Positions 5,496 through 5,556 of a stretch of 5,556 bases of DNA are shown here, piece after piece (within the stretch, counting starts at the first letter, position 1; each line of letters begins with the position of its first letter). The notes beneath the pieces are model-generated. The model ran no database searches. It saw only the letters and a program-made list of their open reading frames with translations, and was not told where the DNA came from. Made by a program: the position numbers and the translations under genes. Source of the stretch: Chloroflexota bacterium (lineage in GTDB: Bacteria > Chloroflexota > Dehalococcoidia > Tepidiformales > Tepidiformaceae); contig JANXYE010000122.1 of assembly GCA_025350285.1 (NCBI GenBank), positions 1 through 5,556 of the forward strand. The letters are read 5' to 3'.

Positions 5496-5556
5496 CGCCC
5501 CGCCTCCAGCCGCTCAACGGCGTTCGGTGTGGCGCACCGGCATCCGCCACCGGCGG
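5492..5556 (-). CDS. C-terminal end of an upstream gene (partial, tentative)
   Basis: An open frame enters from the right edge of the window and ends at a TGA that overlaps the ATG of the next gene in an ATGA arrangement (5492-5495). The visible last residues end in TPNAVERLEAGR, which reads like an ordinary soluble C-terminus, but about 20 residues are too few to assign a family. Support comes mainly from context: each of the four other junctions in this gene string has the same 4-base overlap, so a gene ending exactly here is expected. The 5' end lies outside the window. It could be a chance open frame, because stop codons are rare in such GC-rich DNA. Confidence 0.4.
   Translation of the reverse strand, partial: AGGGCRCATPNAVERLEAGR
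5503..5507 (-). promoter_or_regulatory. Ribosome binding site of the first Nudix gene
   Basis: GGAGG on the minus strand, seven bases before the ATG at 5495. It fixes the start of the Nudix-fold gene and lies inside the putative end of the upstream gene, as expected for overlapping, coupled genes. Confidence 0.6.

Overview
The window is a compact, high-GC stretch of bacterial chromosome in which every supported gene is on the minus strand, so transcription runs from right to left. High GC, tightly overlapping genes, a trpG-trpD-trpC order without trpE, and a GC-rich palindromic repeat containing GGGAGAGGGG and CCCTCACCCCC suggest a Chloroflexota (Thermomicrobia-like) or similar high-GC bacterium. 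That assignment is an inference from style; there is no rRNA or other marker gene.

Right part (about 5556 down to 2815): a string of genes of unknown joint function. In transcription order these are the last residues of an upstream gene (partial), a Nudix-fold protein, a Nudix domain fused to a gamma-carboxymuconolactone-decarboxylase (PcaC/CMD) domain, a DUF3995 membrane protein, a HAD-superfamily phosphatase, and a 107-residue protein I do not recognise. All five junctions are 4-base overlaps (ATGA, or GTGA in one case), so the genes are almost certainly one mRNA with coupled translation. Both Nudix domains have damaged Nudix boxes, which suggests binding or a diverged activity rather than classical pyrophosphohydrolysis.

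Middle (2688-2814): a 127-base gap holding a palindromic repeat with a perfect 11-bp stem, then a strong ribosome binding site. No clear promoter or Trp leader peptide is visible.

Left part (2687 down to 208): trpG, trpD and trpC, three tryptophan-biosynthesis genes. TrpG supplies ammonia to a TrpE that is not in the window, TrpD attaches phosphoribose to anthranilate, and TrpC closes the indole ring after the TrpF step (trpF also absent here). TrpC has Leu where the family has a conserved active-site Glu.

Left end (1-207): no gene seen. It holds a third, diverged palindromic repeat flanked by a pair of 26-base near-identical direct repeats that are themselves imperfect palindromes.

The most interesting features are the palindromic repeat lying in frame inside the Nudix-CMD gene, where it encodes the linker between the two domains, and the uncharacterised coupled gene set around it.
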